DNA from: Anthonomus grandis grandis
Lineage: Eukaryota > Arthropoda > Insecta > Coleoptera > Curculionidae
Length of the DNA stretch: 64,000 bases
Direction: 5' to 3'
Assembly (NCBI RefSeq): GCF_022605725.1
Contig: NC_065547.1
Coordinates: 25,647,167-25,711,166, forward strand
Below, in pieces: positions 33,691 through 44,939 of this stretch. Numbering within the stretch: the first letter of the stretch is position 1; every line of letters starts with the position of its first letter. The translations under genes and the position numbers were made by a program. The notes under the pieces were generated by a model that had not been told where the DNA came from, made no database searches, and saw only the letters and a list, made by a program, of their open reading frames with translations.

Positions 33691-36603
33691 GATGATGGAA
33701 ACCCTATACTTGATGAGACTGAAATATATGTCGGAGAGTCAGTATTATTATTTTCGGCGGACATGTTCGTTATAAGTAATACTAGTAACTCGTGAAAGCA
33801 CACTCTTAATTACTATATTGACAAATAAACACGAATTACGCACAATTACACTAAATAAACGAGTAAACGAATCTTGAAAATTTAAATGCATCTGCAAGAG
33901 ATCTTAGTCTAAGTGAAAAAATTATTTTTATTTCCACTAATGGATGGATAGATAAGTGAAAAGAATTCATATCTGGTTTGACTGACTTTGAAGTCACTTT
34001 GCAGTAATTTGCCAGCTAGTTACTTAGTTATTCCCAGTGATCCCCGTAAATCTTCATTAGAGCCCAGTAAACTTTGGTTCTTTTAAAAATTAATAAGTAT
34101 GGCAGAAGTCAAGCCATATCTTCCTACCTTTTTTCCTATTCCTGCTTCTGCCTTTTTCTTATTATTCTGATATAATAAGAATAGTCTGTTAAAAAATATT
34201 ATTATTTTCTATTAAAATATAGACAAGCCAGCACACATAGACTGACATGTACATTTTATAGATTCAAGATATGGAAGCTATTTGCAAATGCCGATAAAAT
34301 CAACATATGGGAAAACACTTAAAATTAACACACATGTTAATTTTTTGTGTTATTACCAAATAGCTTTTAATGACAGGTGGGGTGGATACCAAACACATTA
34401 TGCTTACACCATGTTTTCATATTAAATCATATATTTAAATGACCCAGCAAAAATAGAGCCCCAAGACGACCGTCAATGACTCAACAATATTTACCCCCAC
34501 GTAATACTTCATTTCTTATTTGATTAGATCCATTTCAACTCCCCACTGTCATCCTTCAATCCATATTAAATTTATTAAATGCACTTATGAACTATAGATG
34601 AAAACCAGGGGCGTACAAGAGGCAAATGTTGCAATTACAGGTTAAGCGTTTGTAATTTAAATCTAAGTTATTTCTTGCAAATAGTCACAAATCATCCCCT
34701 ACAATTGACCCACCCTCTCGTTTAATTTGATCTAATTGGCTTTATCGGGGGTGACATTTCGTTTATTATTTACTTTTAAGCTCGGGTTTATTTAATTTCC
34801 TTTTGTAGGGTGACAAAATAAAGCTGCGAGTTTATTTTACAGTTGAACGGTTTGCTATTGAACTAGTTTAAGGTCATAATAACGATGGTTTGCACCAATA
34901 CAAAATTCCCGTCTGAAGGTACTGTAAGAAGTGTAGAGAAGAAATCGGCGCTACACGACTTTTCGCAGAATCGATTAACGATATGCAAAGTGGTAGAGGC
35001 TTTTAAAATACCGTGGGTGTAATATATGTCACCGGGCGACAAAAGAGATGGATTATCGAAGAGCGGAGATTTGTTTGGTTTTTATCGCTGGGACAAATGG
35101 GATAAATTGCGAGACGCTCACGCGAATCTTGATGATACCATATCTGAGCCGTTTTTATGGTCAACTTTTACTCGTTTATGTGATATTTTTTAGAAAATTT
35201 GTATCTAGTTCTTACATCAGGTTAACTTTAAAGTATTCTGTAAATATTTAATAAATACCATTAAAAACTAATTTTAAATTATGCGTAAAACGGCGGTAAA
35301 AATTATTAATCATTAAAGGCAGGGTAGCCAAACTATAAAAAGTGCATATCCTTTTAAGTTATGCAAAGCTTTAAATTTATCACTTTTTAACATTTAAAGT
35401 ATTGGTAGAATTAAAACAAGCAGTCTCCATAAATTTCTTAAGCGTTTAAAACGCTAAAGCTTGGCCTAACTAAGAAGCCTCGGTGTTTATGTCTTTGAAG
35501 ACAATAGACAATAGTAGAATAGTGTGAAAATATTGGACTTACATTGTTTTTATTCGTTTAAACAATTAACGTTTTGGTTAAAAAGTATCTTTTATCTTTA
35601 ATTAGGTATTTTTAAAGTAATAAGTAAACTATTCTATAGGCTTATTTATATACTCAATGTGACTGAGTTGGCTAAAAACCACAGTTTCGTTTAATTCTTT
35701 CTAGTTTCTGCATAAAACGGTAGCTTAAAGCTACTTGATATTGTGGCTATTGGTTTAGACTTATTAGGATTAGTCCTTATCTAAAAACCTCTTTCGTGAC
35801 CGCCCATTTTTAATATCCTTTGACTAGAATTGAATGGACTTTGTTCTCGTATATATTATAGGAGTTAGCACATTCATAGGGAATTTGAACTTACGGAAAG
35901 CTGATTTCAGGTTATACTTCCATGCAACTCCTTTAATTTTTTCTGAATGGTGAAAAAAATGTTTTCATGTAGCATTTTTGATTCTTATATTTGATTGTTG
36001 TTATTTTCTATGTACTTTGATTTTTGGATAGTATAAATAACTACGAGACAGTCACAATAGAATGTCATACCAAAGGTTCCAACTACAGGACTATTAAATA
36101 TAATGATTTGTGCAAAGTTTTAAAAGATTCCAACTTAACTTGTAGAAATATAGTTTAGTTTAAAATATGTATGTCAAATGTGTCCAATATATGTCGGTTT
36201 TCTATATTCAGCCGTTCACAAGGTACTATCAATTTTCTTGAGATCAAATAAAGGAGATGCGAAATCCTCGAATGAATCAGTTTTTTTTCTTTGAAGTTTG
36301 TCCTCTTCTCTATTTCATATGATAAGGAGTCTTCCATATTTCAAACCACTTCGCAAAACTTAGATGTATGTTAATCGGCATTAAATAAACACATCAAAAT
36401 GGTCTAGGGAACACATACAAACATGTTAATATTTTTGAGAAGATTGGAAAAAAGTTATTTTTACATTATTCGAATAAAATAACAATATAATTATTAACTT
36501 TTTTTTGTAGATTATAATTTACTCATAATTTAGGGCCCTTTTTAAAAATAATAATTTTAATTAAAAAATAATTTTATAAAAATAAAGAACAAAATCCTAT
36601 TTA
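33691..36603. other. Intronic sequence; possible LTR-element start and conserved block
   Basis: At 33683-33766 the minus strand reads MSAENNNTDSPTYISVSSS, preceded by a plausible leader, perhaps the start of a retroelement gag; this is weak. The block 34690-35170 is complex, GC-richer and free of transposon motifs, a candidate conserved non-coding element. The rest is AT-rich with nothing recognised. Confidence 0.35.
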
Positions 36604-37662
36604 TTACCGTTTATTAAAAAAATTATAAAAATAAAAATTTACCAAATACAAATTAAACTCGTAGCCAGATAGTTCACCTCTATTATTAATAATACTTTGG
36701 CATCGCCTAGGCATACTTAAAATTAAATTATTAATTACTTCTTGGGGCAACTCCTCCCAAACATGTGTCACAGCAAGAAGAAGCGCTCTGGAGCCGCTTT
36801 GAAAAAAGTCAAATCGTTGAAGAAGTTGCCTTCTTAACCAATCCCAAACATACTCAATTGGATTAAGGTCCGGTGAGGTAGAGGGCCAGGGTAGAAGATT
36901 GATTTGATTTTCCTCAATAGCGATTCGTACGAGCCGTGCTCGATGTGGTGGGGCATTATCTTGTTGCAATAACGAATTTGGGCCCATTTCGCGTAAATAT
37001 GGAACAATTACAGGCAGTAGTATATTATCCCTATAACTTATTCCAGTCATTGTATTTTCCACAAAAATGAGGTTCATTTTTCCGTCAAGTCTAATGCCAC
37101 CCCAAAACATTAGTGATCGCATGACGCAAATGATTTTCATTTCCTTTCTTTCTCCAGACACGAATTTTACCAGAATCAGGATAAAATGAAAATCGAGACT
37201 CATCCGTAAAAAGAACTGTGTGTGGCCTATCTTTCTTGATTCCAATTAACATCTTCTTGGCACCACGTTAATCTTGCACCTCGATTTCCTAAAGTTAACC
37301 GAGTAACCCTTAGGGGTCTTCTGGCATGAAGTCCTCTCTCATGCAAAGGGTCTCTAATAGTTTGACCTGAAACCTCGACGTTATGCACTCATGAGAGCTG
37401 CTGAACCAACAGCCTCTGTGTTACTGTGGGATTTCTTTAAGCTTGCAAAGTTATCAAACGGTCTTGGGCAGGTGTGGTACGACGGGCCTTGATGCCGTTC
37501 TCTAACATCATTTGTCTCTCTATATCTTGTTGTTGTTCACAAACGGTTAATTATACTGGAAGATGTATCCAAAGCTCTTGCAACGTCTCTTTGACTTGTT
37601 CCTGCCTCAAGCTTTCCGACTGCTCTTAGCATTTCCTCTCGAGTTAAATGTCGTCTTTCCAT
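36604..37662 (-). pseudogene. Tc1-type transposase, broken
   Basis: On the minus strand the N-terminus at 37662 reads MERRHLTREEMLRAVGKLEA, then GTSQRDVARALDTS, a Tc1 HTH domain. The middle (37560-37250) has several stops and frameshifts. The C-terminal part (37245-36604) is open for 213 codons: MFWGGIRLDGK, then LLQQDNAPPHRARLV (second catalytic Asp), then LLPWPSTSPDLNPIEYVWDW (third catalytic residue, Glu, a DDE-type triad). The first catalytic aspartate region is corrupted. The acidic triad and PIEYVWD motif separate it from the DUF4817 mariners, which end in Asp. No terminal repeats were found. Confidence 0.85.
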
Positions 37663-38115
37663 TTTTATTGAATAAAAACTAAATCACAATTGTTTGGTTG
37701 GAACCACAGAAAATGCGATATTGCGTTAGAATTTAAAAACTATAATCTGCGTTATTTCGACAAAATTTGCAAGTAGCAAAAAACGCTGTTCTGGCATGAT
37801 TTTTTGTACCCAAATATTTATTTTACTTCGTTGGTATCTTAATATTAAAGGTAGTATGTATTCCGTATGAAAATATAAATATATAAAAATTTATAAGGCG
37901 AAAAAAACTATTTTATTGAAATTAAACTCCAAAAAATGCATCAAATTTATATTAAAAGACTGAACATTTTTTTATGTTTTAAAAGTGTAAACTAGGTTTA
38001 GTAATAGTGTAGAGTTTATGGGTATTTCATTTTTGTCACTTTAACTTCTTTGTAGATTGAGGAATATATACTGTAGTATCTATTTTGGCTAATAAAGATT
38101 TGAATTTGATTGGGG
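37663..38115. other. AT-rich sequence between the Tc1 and Penelope-like relics
   Basis: It probably contains the outer end of the Tc1 element, but I could not match inverted ends. Nothing else was recognised. Confidence 0.35.
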
Positions 38116-38775
38116 TTGCTGTTATCTTCAGTGGTAGCCAACATGTACATGGAGTGATTTATGGAGCATGCTATAAGGACAGCTCTATTCCTATTCAAGC
38201 TGTGGCTTCGATATTTTGACGACACATTTATTAATTGGGATAAAAGCGCTCTGTATCGCTTTTAGCAACCTTCTGGAACAAATTAATAATATTAGGCAAA
38301 GCATCAGCTTGAAGTTGGAAACTGCGTCAATACTGCGTTTCTTGGATGTTTTTGTAAAGAACAATAATGGATGTCTAAGATCATCGGTTTATCTTAAACC
38401 AACACACATAGTACAATACCTACAACTCCAATTATCCTAGTTCAATAAAAGTGGGAATCATTAAATCCTGTATAAGAGCGCAGCAACCAGATGCAACAAC
38501 AATATTGACTTTAGAAAAACACAGCATCACCAAAGACTTACATCAAAATGGGTATTTAAGAAAACTAATAGGAAAGTAGCAGAGATAATAAGGAAAGACC
38601 CACAGCAACAAAAGGATCCTACAGGATTTTTAACGATTCTGTACATCAAGGAAATTTCGGAGAAAATCAGGAAATTACAAGAAAATTCAACACCAAGATT
38701 TCCTTCATTTTAAACACAACCATACGAGTTGGCTTAAATATAAACGGTTTATTATCAAAGACCTAGAGACAATGA
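38116..38775 (+). pseudogene. Penelope-like element reverse transcriptase fragment
   Basis: Plus-strand reading from 38116: LLLSSVVANMYME, a stop, FMEHAIRTALFLFKLWLRYF, directly followed by the DDTFINW catalytic block, then after a frameshift LLEQINNIRQSISLKLET, then ILRFLDVFVKNNNG, LRSSVYLKPTHIVQYLQ, and later KSAATRC and YIKEISEKIRKL. The Y-x-DDTF motif, the FLDV-(T/V) block and the Y-KPTH block are specific to Penelope-like elements and unlike the LINE RTs here. Two stops and at least two frameshifts make it inactive, and the GIY-YIG endonuclease that should follow is not recognisable. Both catalytic aspartates are kept. Confidence 0.85.
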
Positions 38776-38910
38776 AGAGTCATACATAACGAGACAAAGC
38801 GACCACTGAAAGTGAAGACAGAAAAACATAAGTCAAATTCAAAAGTCAAATGGCCACAACATACATGGAACAGAAGAAAAGATTTTATGCAAAGAGCAAA
38901 ATTGGATGAC

Positions 38911-39188
38911 TTAAACAAATATCTATATATTTTAGTGGTTTTCTGAAAAACTAAGTTGTTAAATAATGTAGATAAGTCGACTACAATGACTAAGTGATTT
39001 ATTCAACTGGAGATTTATACTCTGTTACATATTTTTTTCTTCCTCTTTAAAACACTACTGAAGATCATTAGGATTGTTGAGGATCATCGCGAATATGCCT
39101 CAAAATGTTCTTTCAACAATTTCAGTCATTAAACTATGAATTGTTAAAATCAAGCTTTTACTCAATAAATATCTCTTATATATGTATC
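38911..39188 (+). repeat. Dispersed repeat, copy 2
   Basis: Direct copy of 31972-32325, lacking an internal stretch of about 90 bp. It begins about 135 bp after the recognisable Penelope-like coding sequence and could be part of that element's 3' region, but the pairing with copy 1 gives no proof. Confidence 0.6.
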
Positions 39189-40851
39189 AATATTGTGAAC
39201 TGTACCATTTTACTCTTAAAATATAAAAAGTAGGAAAAATTAAGGTCGAGTATTTCTATAGGCTTTGTATGGAAAGGGATACTTAGAAAAAATTATAGAA
39301 GTGGGAAACTAATATCTCTGCTTCGCTCTATCTCCAATTTTGTTAAAATAAAATATCTACTTCAGGTTTTTTGATTCCCTTGCTTTTAAAGTGTTTCAAA
39401 ATTTAATTTTTAGGTCATATAATTTTAAACTAGTTTTTTATTTTTATTATTAATTAAAAAGTTGGCGAGTTCCTCAATATTCTGAAGAGACAAAAGCATG
39501 AAAAAACTCCGAATCCACTTTTAATCCGGTTCCCATAATTTTGTGTTTAAGAAATAGTTATTTTGAGTTATGAAAAGTTTTTATTATGTTACTGATTAGG
39601 ATTTAAATTAAAGGAGTTAGATATTACGAATTCCATCTTAGCTTTAAAGTTGGTGATACGAAATATTCTTCTTAATAGCTAGCAAGAGTTCTTCGCCTAA
39701 TTTAAATAAGATTTATAATATAAGGAAGCAGATGCTCTGTATGTTAAACGAAGGTATTTTAGGTAGGGTTTGGAATGACTTTTAGCGATTCAAGATACTG
39801 GTAGTAATAAATTTTATGATGGTGGTAATCTGCGGATTACGAGTCTTTGCAGATTATTTGTATCTAAAATAGAAAATATAGAAGAAAGACTAAAAAATTG
39901 TGGCACAGGCATTATCTTCTGTGAATCGAGAGTGCTTCGTGAAGACCGTCAATGTCTTGGCAGGCTAAGAAATATACTTTGGATTTTTCCAATAATGCAG
40001 AATGTACATACAGTTTCTCAAATATTTTTGGTATGTGGCTGATAAATTTTGTCCTTTACAAATTTATTTGTAAGGTCTAATTTACCATATCTTCATTTAT
40101 TGGCGCAAGAAATTGGATTTATTGAAACTGAATCCTAAAGTTCAAAGGGAATTAAATTATTTTGCTCTTCTTCTAAAGATGATACCACCACTTTGTAATT
40201 GAAGTGGTATCTTTCTTTAAAGTTTGCAAGTCTCTAGTATTCTTAACTATATTACCACACTGGTCAATATTAAAATGCTGCTGATATTTTAGGAGAATAC
40301 CAACTAATTGTGTTGCAGCTAAATACTGGCAATCTAATAATCTACTAAAATAATAGGGAGGGTAAATCTAAGAATCAAAAATGCTTTGAAAGGCATGAGC
40401 TTACTTGGTCTTACAATGCTGATCCTAAGCCCGAAAAGGAGGTCAAATTATTGTCATTATCTGTTTTCTTACCTACCCACTATCAATAATAAGGTTTGTA
40501 AGTTTCAGGTGAATAAATTGAAAAATATTTAAAATGTTTTATTATACCTAGTATATGGATTTTTTTATCATGGGTTTCATCATTGGTCAAATATAATATA
40601 AAATATATTATTATATAAGTTTAATAATAATTAATATGAACCTTGCACCAGCACCTACTAGAATCTTTATGAGCTGTTATAAATGTCAAAATGGAGGGAT
40701 CATAGACATTGTTTTCAAAGTCTCTGAGTTAATACACCGCTATCAAAAATACTAGTCAAAATAAAACTTAAATATTTTTTTTATTTATATTTTTAGTTTT
40801 GTTTTGACTAATATTTTTTTTTAGGCCCGATGATGCTCTAGCTAGAGCGGA
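39189..40851. other. AT-rich intronic sequence, nothing recognised
   Basis: No motif of a transposon or host gene was identified. The flanks of the next mariner relic do not show its missing left end. Confidence 0.4.
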
Positions 40852-41330
40852 ACACATGTGGCCCATTTGAATTACCAGAAAATTTGAACTGGCAGGCTTA
40901 TTTAGATTTTTGTCGAAACAATCTACCAATTCTTTTAGAAGATGTTTCTTTGGCCAGTCGCCGAATAATGTGGTTCCAAAATGATGGTTGCCCGGCACAT
41001 TGTGCCCATGAAGTTCGTCGGTATTTAAACCAAACATACCCCAACAGATGGATCGGCCGACTTGGTCCAATTTTATGGCCTCCCAGGTCTCCAGACCTAA
41101 ACCCCCTCGATTTCTTTTACTGGGGTTGCATAAAAGAAAAGGTTTATGCAAAACCAATAAATAATATTGCTGAATTACGGCAGCGAATAAATGATGCAGC
41201 CCAAGATCTTAACGCTGCCAGGAATGCAAGATGGATCAATAGGTCATTTATTAAAAGATGCCACGCCTGCATTCGCGTTGGTGGTAGACAGTTCGAACAT
41301 ATTATTGATTTTTATTTTTTTTCAAGTTAA
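40852..41330 (+). pseudogene. DUF4817-type mariner transposase, C-terminal half
   Basis: The frame reads GPFELPENLNWQAYLDF, then IMWFQNDGCPAHCAHEVRRY (second catalytic Asp), then WIGRLGPILWPPRSPDLNPL (third catalytic Asp in SPD), then DFFYWGCIKEKVYAKP and the usual tail CHACIRVGGRQFEHII. It is open for about 150 codons without a stop, so it decayed little after truncation. The N-terminal DNA-binding domains and the first aspartate are absent. Spacing of the two visible aspartates is about 37 residues. Confidence 0.85.
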
Positions 41331-41873
41331 ATAAAAATATTTTTTTAACATAACATAATTATAAATTTGTTTTATTTTTTTCATAAGGTAGATTAGGTTT
41401 ATCTTTCACTCTACCACAATAACAGTGAAGCTTTTTTTAAAACATATTGGGTAATTTTAAAATTAAATCAAATGAGCAAACTTTTTAAGGTATTAGCCGG
41501 GTTGCCGTACAATTTTTCGGTCCAGTATGAGCGGTCAAATTCAAAGTTTAAAAAAGAAAAATAAGTAATACTTTATTATAGAATAGATTTCTTATTAAAT
41601 TTTTTGGCCGTTTAGTTTAATGTTTGTCTTTGATCAGTAAAATGGCTATTCAGTGTTGCATAGCTAAAAAGAGATTCTAAAAAATACATATTTTTAAGGT
41701 GTGACAATCGAAAATCTGATTCAAGAGTAGGATTTTGGTGACTTCCACTAAAGTGCCAATATCTCGAAAACCATCAATTTTTTAGTAAGGTCATTTTATG
41801 TTTTTCTGGGTGCTTATGAGTTGCTCCATCAGCCCCTTCAGTATTATCGTTGACTTTCCGGACACCCTGTATA
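40852..41873 (+). mobile_element. Mariner-type element, left half missing
   Basis: The right end (gtccggacaccctgta near 41857-41872, next to TA) is a typical mariner terminus. A transposase C-terminal half lies at 40852-41330, followed by about 540 bp of 3' sequence. No matching left end or N-terminal half precedes it. Confidence 0.7.
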
Positions 41874-43609
41874 TTAGCTCTGTGATCGTTACAGCTACTA
41901 ACATGTAGGACTGTACAACGTATTGAAACTATTATTAATTCAATATTAGAAGGAGATTTCAATAGATCTTAAAATCGCAATACACACTTTTCTAATCTTA
42001 CCTATAGTGCACCAAGAGTTAATATGAACCTTAATAAGAGTTTTTCTTAAAATACGAAAAACTTGTTAAATTAAGATATTCAGGAGGAAGTTTTTCTGCA
42101 TTAAATAAAATGTTCTTAGTCACGTCCAGCAAACATCACTTAGGATAAAACGGTAGATTGAACCTTGCTAAAAAAATAAGTATATGGTAATGTCTGGTAT
42201 TTTAAGTGTGGTAAAACTTTAATATGCTTTCAAAAGGGTAAAACATACAATATTTAATGCCATCTCATGACGCATGGTTTTGATACCATGTTATATAAAA
42301 CTAATAGTGTCAAACCAAAAATAGAATAACATATAGCAAGAAAATGTCAACTTGACAAATGCAACCGTAAAACTCCTAGGTTAATGACTGTCTGCACCAA
42401 TAACTTTTTTCCCGGCCACGAAGCCGCCGACATCTTAAGGAAAAGTCGTTTAAATTCAAATCCTGTTAAATCTCTGAAAAGTAACAGAGAGAAGAGACAT
42501 TAAATTAAGTCCGTTCAAGTTAATTCCGTTCTCCGGTGACTGAAAATTTAATGCTTCTTCACACTAATCGCTTTTGCTTTACGAGTCGCGCCTTTTAGTT
42601 GATGAGGCGACCGCGAAATTTTAAAAAGGTTATTTCAGGGCTTTAGTGAAAATTAACACCCGGAACCATACGAATAATGGAATATCTACTTTCGTAATTT
42701 ATTTTTAAAAAAGTCAGTAAAATCACTTCGACCCTGCTTGCCAAAAAGAAAATCGATGATTTTTAATATACTTGGTCTGCGTCGTTCGGCAAACACAATG
42801 TTATTGTCTCTAATGGAGCTCTCGGATTCCCAGCCTAAGGGGGAACGAAAGACGGGATTAAACCGAGAAATTGGGAGCACGGATAATATTTGAAACAAAT
42901 AAAGATATTATTATGTAAGATATAATAGGATTTGCTTGAAAAAAAATGATGAAAGAGAACGCTCTCTCCATCAAAGAGAGTCGTGTTAATGACGTGGCTT
43001 TAGCACAGCTTTATTCCAAATTAAAGCGTAAAGGACGTCAACATGCAAATTCGTCATGCCGTATTCAGTTTTGTCGCGTCGGCCTCTTTAAAACGATATT
43101 AAATTATGATAATGGGTAATGAGGCTAAAATTAATTACAGATTAAGCGAAATAAGGAAAAATGCATTGGAACAGATGGTTATTATCTTTTATATATGCAT
43201 AGTTTGGCGAGGAGTTTTGGTTGTCTACATGAAAAGTCGAAGGTATTGATTAATTAGAGGTTGTCCCAAATGCGATGGATTAACATATGGAAGAGTTGTG
43301 TGAAACCGAAAAATAGCTTAAAATTCAAAAAATATTTTTTTAATGTTTTGAAGTGCTTCACGCAGCAGAGCAACACTTTTAACATCAATTATTAACTTGT
43401 TCTCTCAACTCAACTCTTTTTAATATTGGGATCTTATGGAAAGTAGCCGACATAATTGTCGAATACCTTAATAGTTTAAAAAAAAACTATAAAAACATTT
43501 AAGTTTTAGAAAAAAACGGGTTTAAGTATAAATAAAGGCTAATAACTTTTTTTATGAAAAAGATCTCTACAAGTGTTCATGTAAATTAAACCGTTTTGTT
43601 GTTAACTAG
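41874..43609. other. Intronic sequence; possible conserved block at 42400-43130
   Basis: The stretch 42400-43130 is notably less AT-rich, with complex sequence, no transposon motif and no long open frame. It is a candidate regulatory region. The remainder shows nothing. Confidence 0.35.
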
Positions 43610-44290
43610 ATTAAAAAATTCTTGATACAGTCAAAGGCTTTGCAAATATCCAAATATTAAAAAAGTCACACACCACAAAAAGCTACTTTCTTTATAAAAA
43701 AACCCTTAAAAGTTATTGAGGAAATTTTTATTAGATTAAAAGCTTTTGATACTGTCGAAAACTCGTATAATAAATGATATTATTCATTATACAAATTCAT
43801 TAAAAAATCAGATGGATTGCTTATCCAAAACAGTTCTTACTAGTTTTTTTTCTTGTAAATATGAGTGTTTTGGAGTTATTGATTACTTTTTCAAAGAATC
43901 GAAACAATTTTTACATTGTCGAAGGCCTAATAAAAATCTACATATTTTAAGAATCTGAATAATGATATCATTTCTTTGGTATTATTGAATAGTTTTTCAT
44001 TGGATTAAAAAATTTCTTAGTGTCATTGTGGATTTTATTGATTTTAGTTTATATTGCGGCAGTTGAGTTTTTTTCACAAGAAGATGTCTTACAATTTTCT
44101 TTGCGTTCAGAGAATCAAAGACTTTGCAAAATTGTTAATGCCTTAGAAGTTCGTTTGATGTTTTTATTTAATTTCACATGAAAACCAATAAACTTATTTA
44201 TCGAAAAGGTCGATATAAATTTTATTTAAAATGAAACATTTTGAGTATTTGATTAGTTTTCCACTGGATAGAAAAAAATGTGTGGCTTTT
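43610..44290 (+). repeat. Degenerate tandem repeat, period about 110-160 bp
   Basis: The word ttaaaaaattcttgatacag and relatives recur: near 43612, 43736 (ttaaaagcttttgatactgt), 43897, 44005 and, detached, 45797 (gaaaaattcttgatactgcc). Most are followed by a relative of caaaggctttgcaaa. Tracts resembling tttttattagat or tttttcattggat precede several units. Confidence 0.5.
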
Positions 44291-44893
44291 TTTGCTTTGC
44301 AGTTTTCCCTTTAGCTACCATTTAATATCAAATATAATAATAATAAATACATTTTTATTATATTTTTTTTTGAAAAATACATTTGGGTTTTTGATTCCAC
44401 CATACTTGCTTAATAACATTTCGCTGACAATATCATTTAAGTTTACATAATATTGCCTTCCATCTATTAAATATGTTCTTATAGGCTTACAAATAAATTA
44501 ATGCATTAACAAATACCACAACCAAAATTTTCCCTCCTGGTAAATTGGGAAACTAGTCAGTCAACCAATAAATTTTTTACAGACAAAACAAATTTCTGAA
44601 TGATCACATAGGTTTAAAAAAAAATTCTGATTGAAAACCTTATTTATTTAATTTCATATAATGCATATAATATGATCGTTTAAATTTATTAGGTCTAATA
44701 TTGTTAGAAAAATATATATTTAATATTTCAAAATTGAGGTTTTCCAAGCTGCCTGAAGATCGCAATTAATATTCCGTTATGCAAAGAGGTGATAGAGATC
44801 AAGCATGGCCAAACTTAATTGCTTTTTCTGCTCTATTAGTTACATCATTAGTATATAAGGAGATTTGTAAGTAGTTTTAGTTTAGTTTAAATC

Positions 44894-44938
44894 TTCTCCC
44901 AAAGATGCTAACATCTTTAGCGAAACACGTGTCGAGAG
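44894..44938 (+). ncRNA. Second hammerhead-like motif, core degraded
   Basis: Same architecture as 14433-14473: helix I ttctc (44894-44898) with gagag (44934-44938), core ccaaaga (44899-44905, where CUGANGA is expected), one extra t, helix II gctaa/ttagc with 5-nt loop catct (44907-44921), gaaa (44922-44925), palindromic helix III acacgtgt (44925-44932), cleavage-site c (44933). Both helices differ in sequence from the first motif yet still pair. The core has CA where UG is essential, so this copy should not cleave. Confidence 0.45.
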
Positions 44939-44939
44939 T

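Noticed and set aside
41774..41962. Minus-strand frame across the right end of a mariner element
   Set aside because: It crosses a transposon boundary and has no motif, so it is chance.
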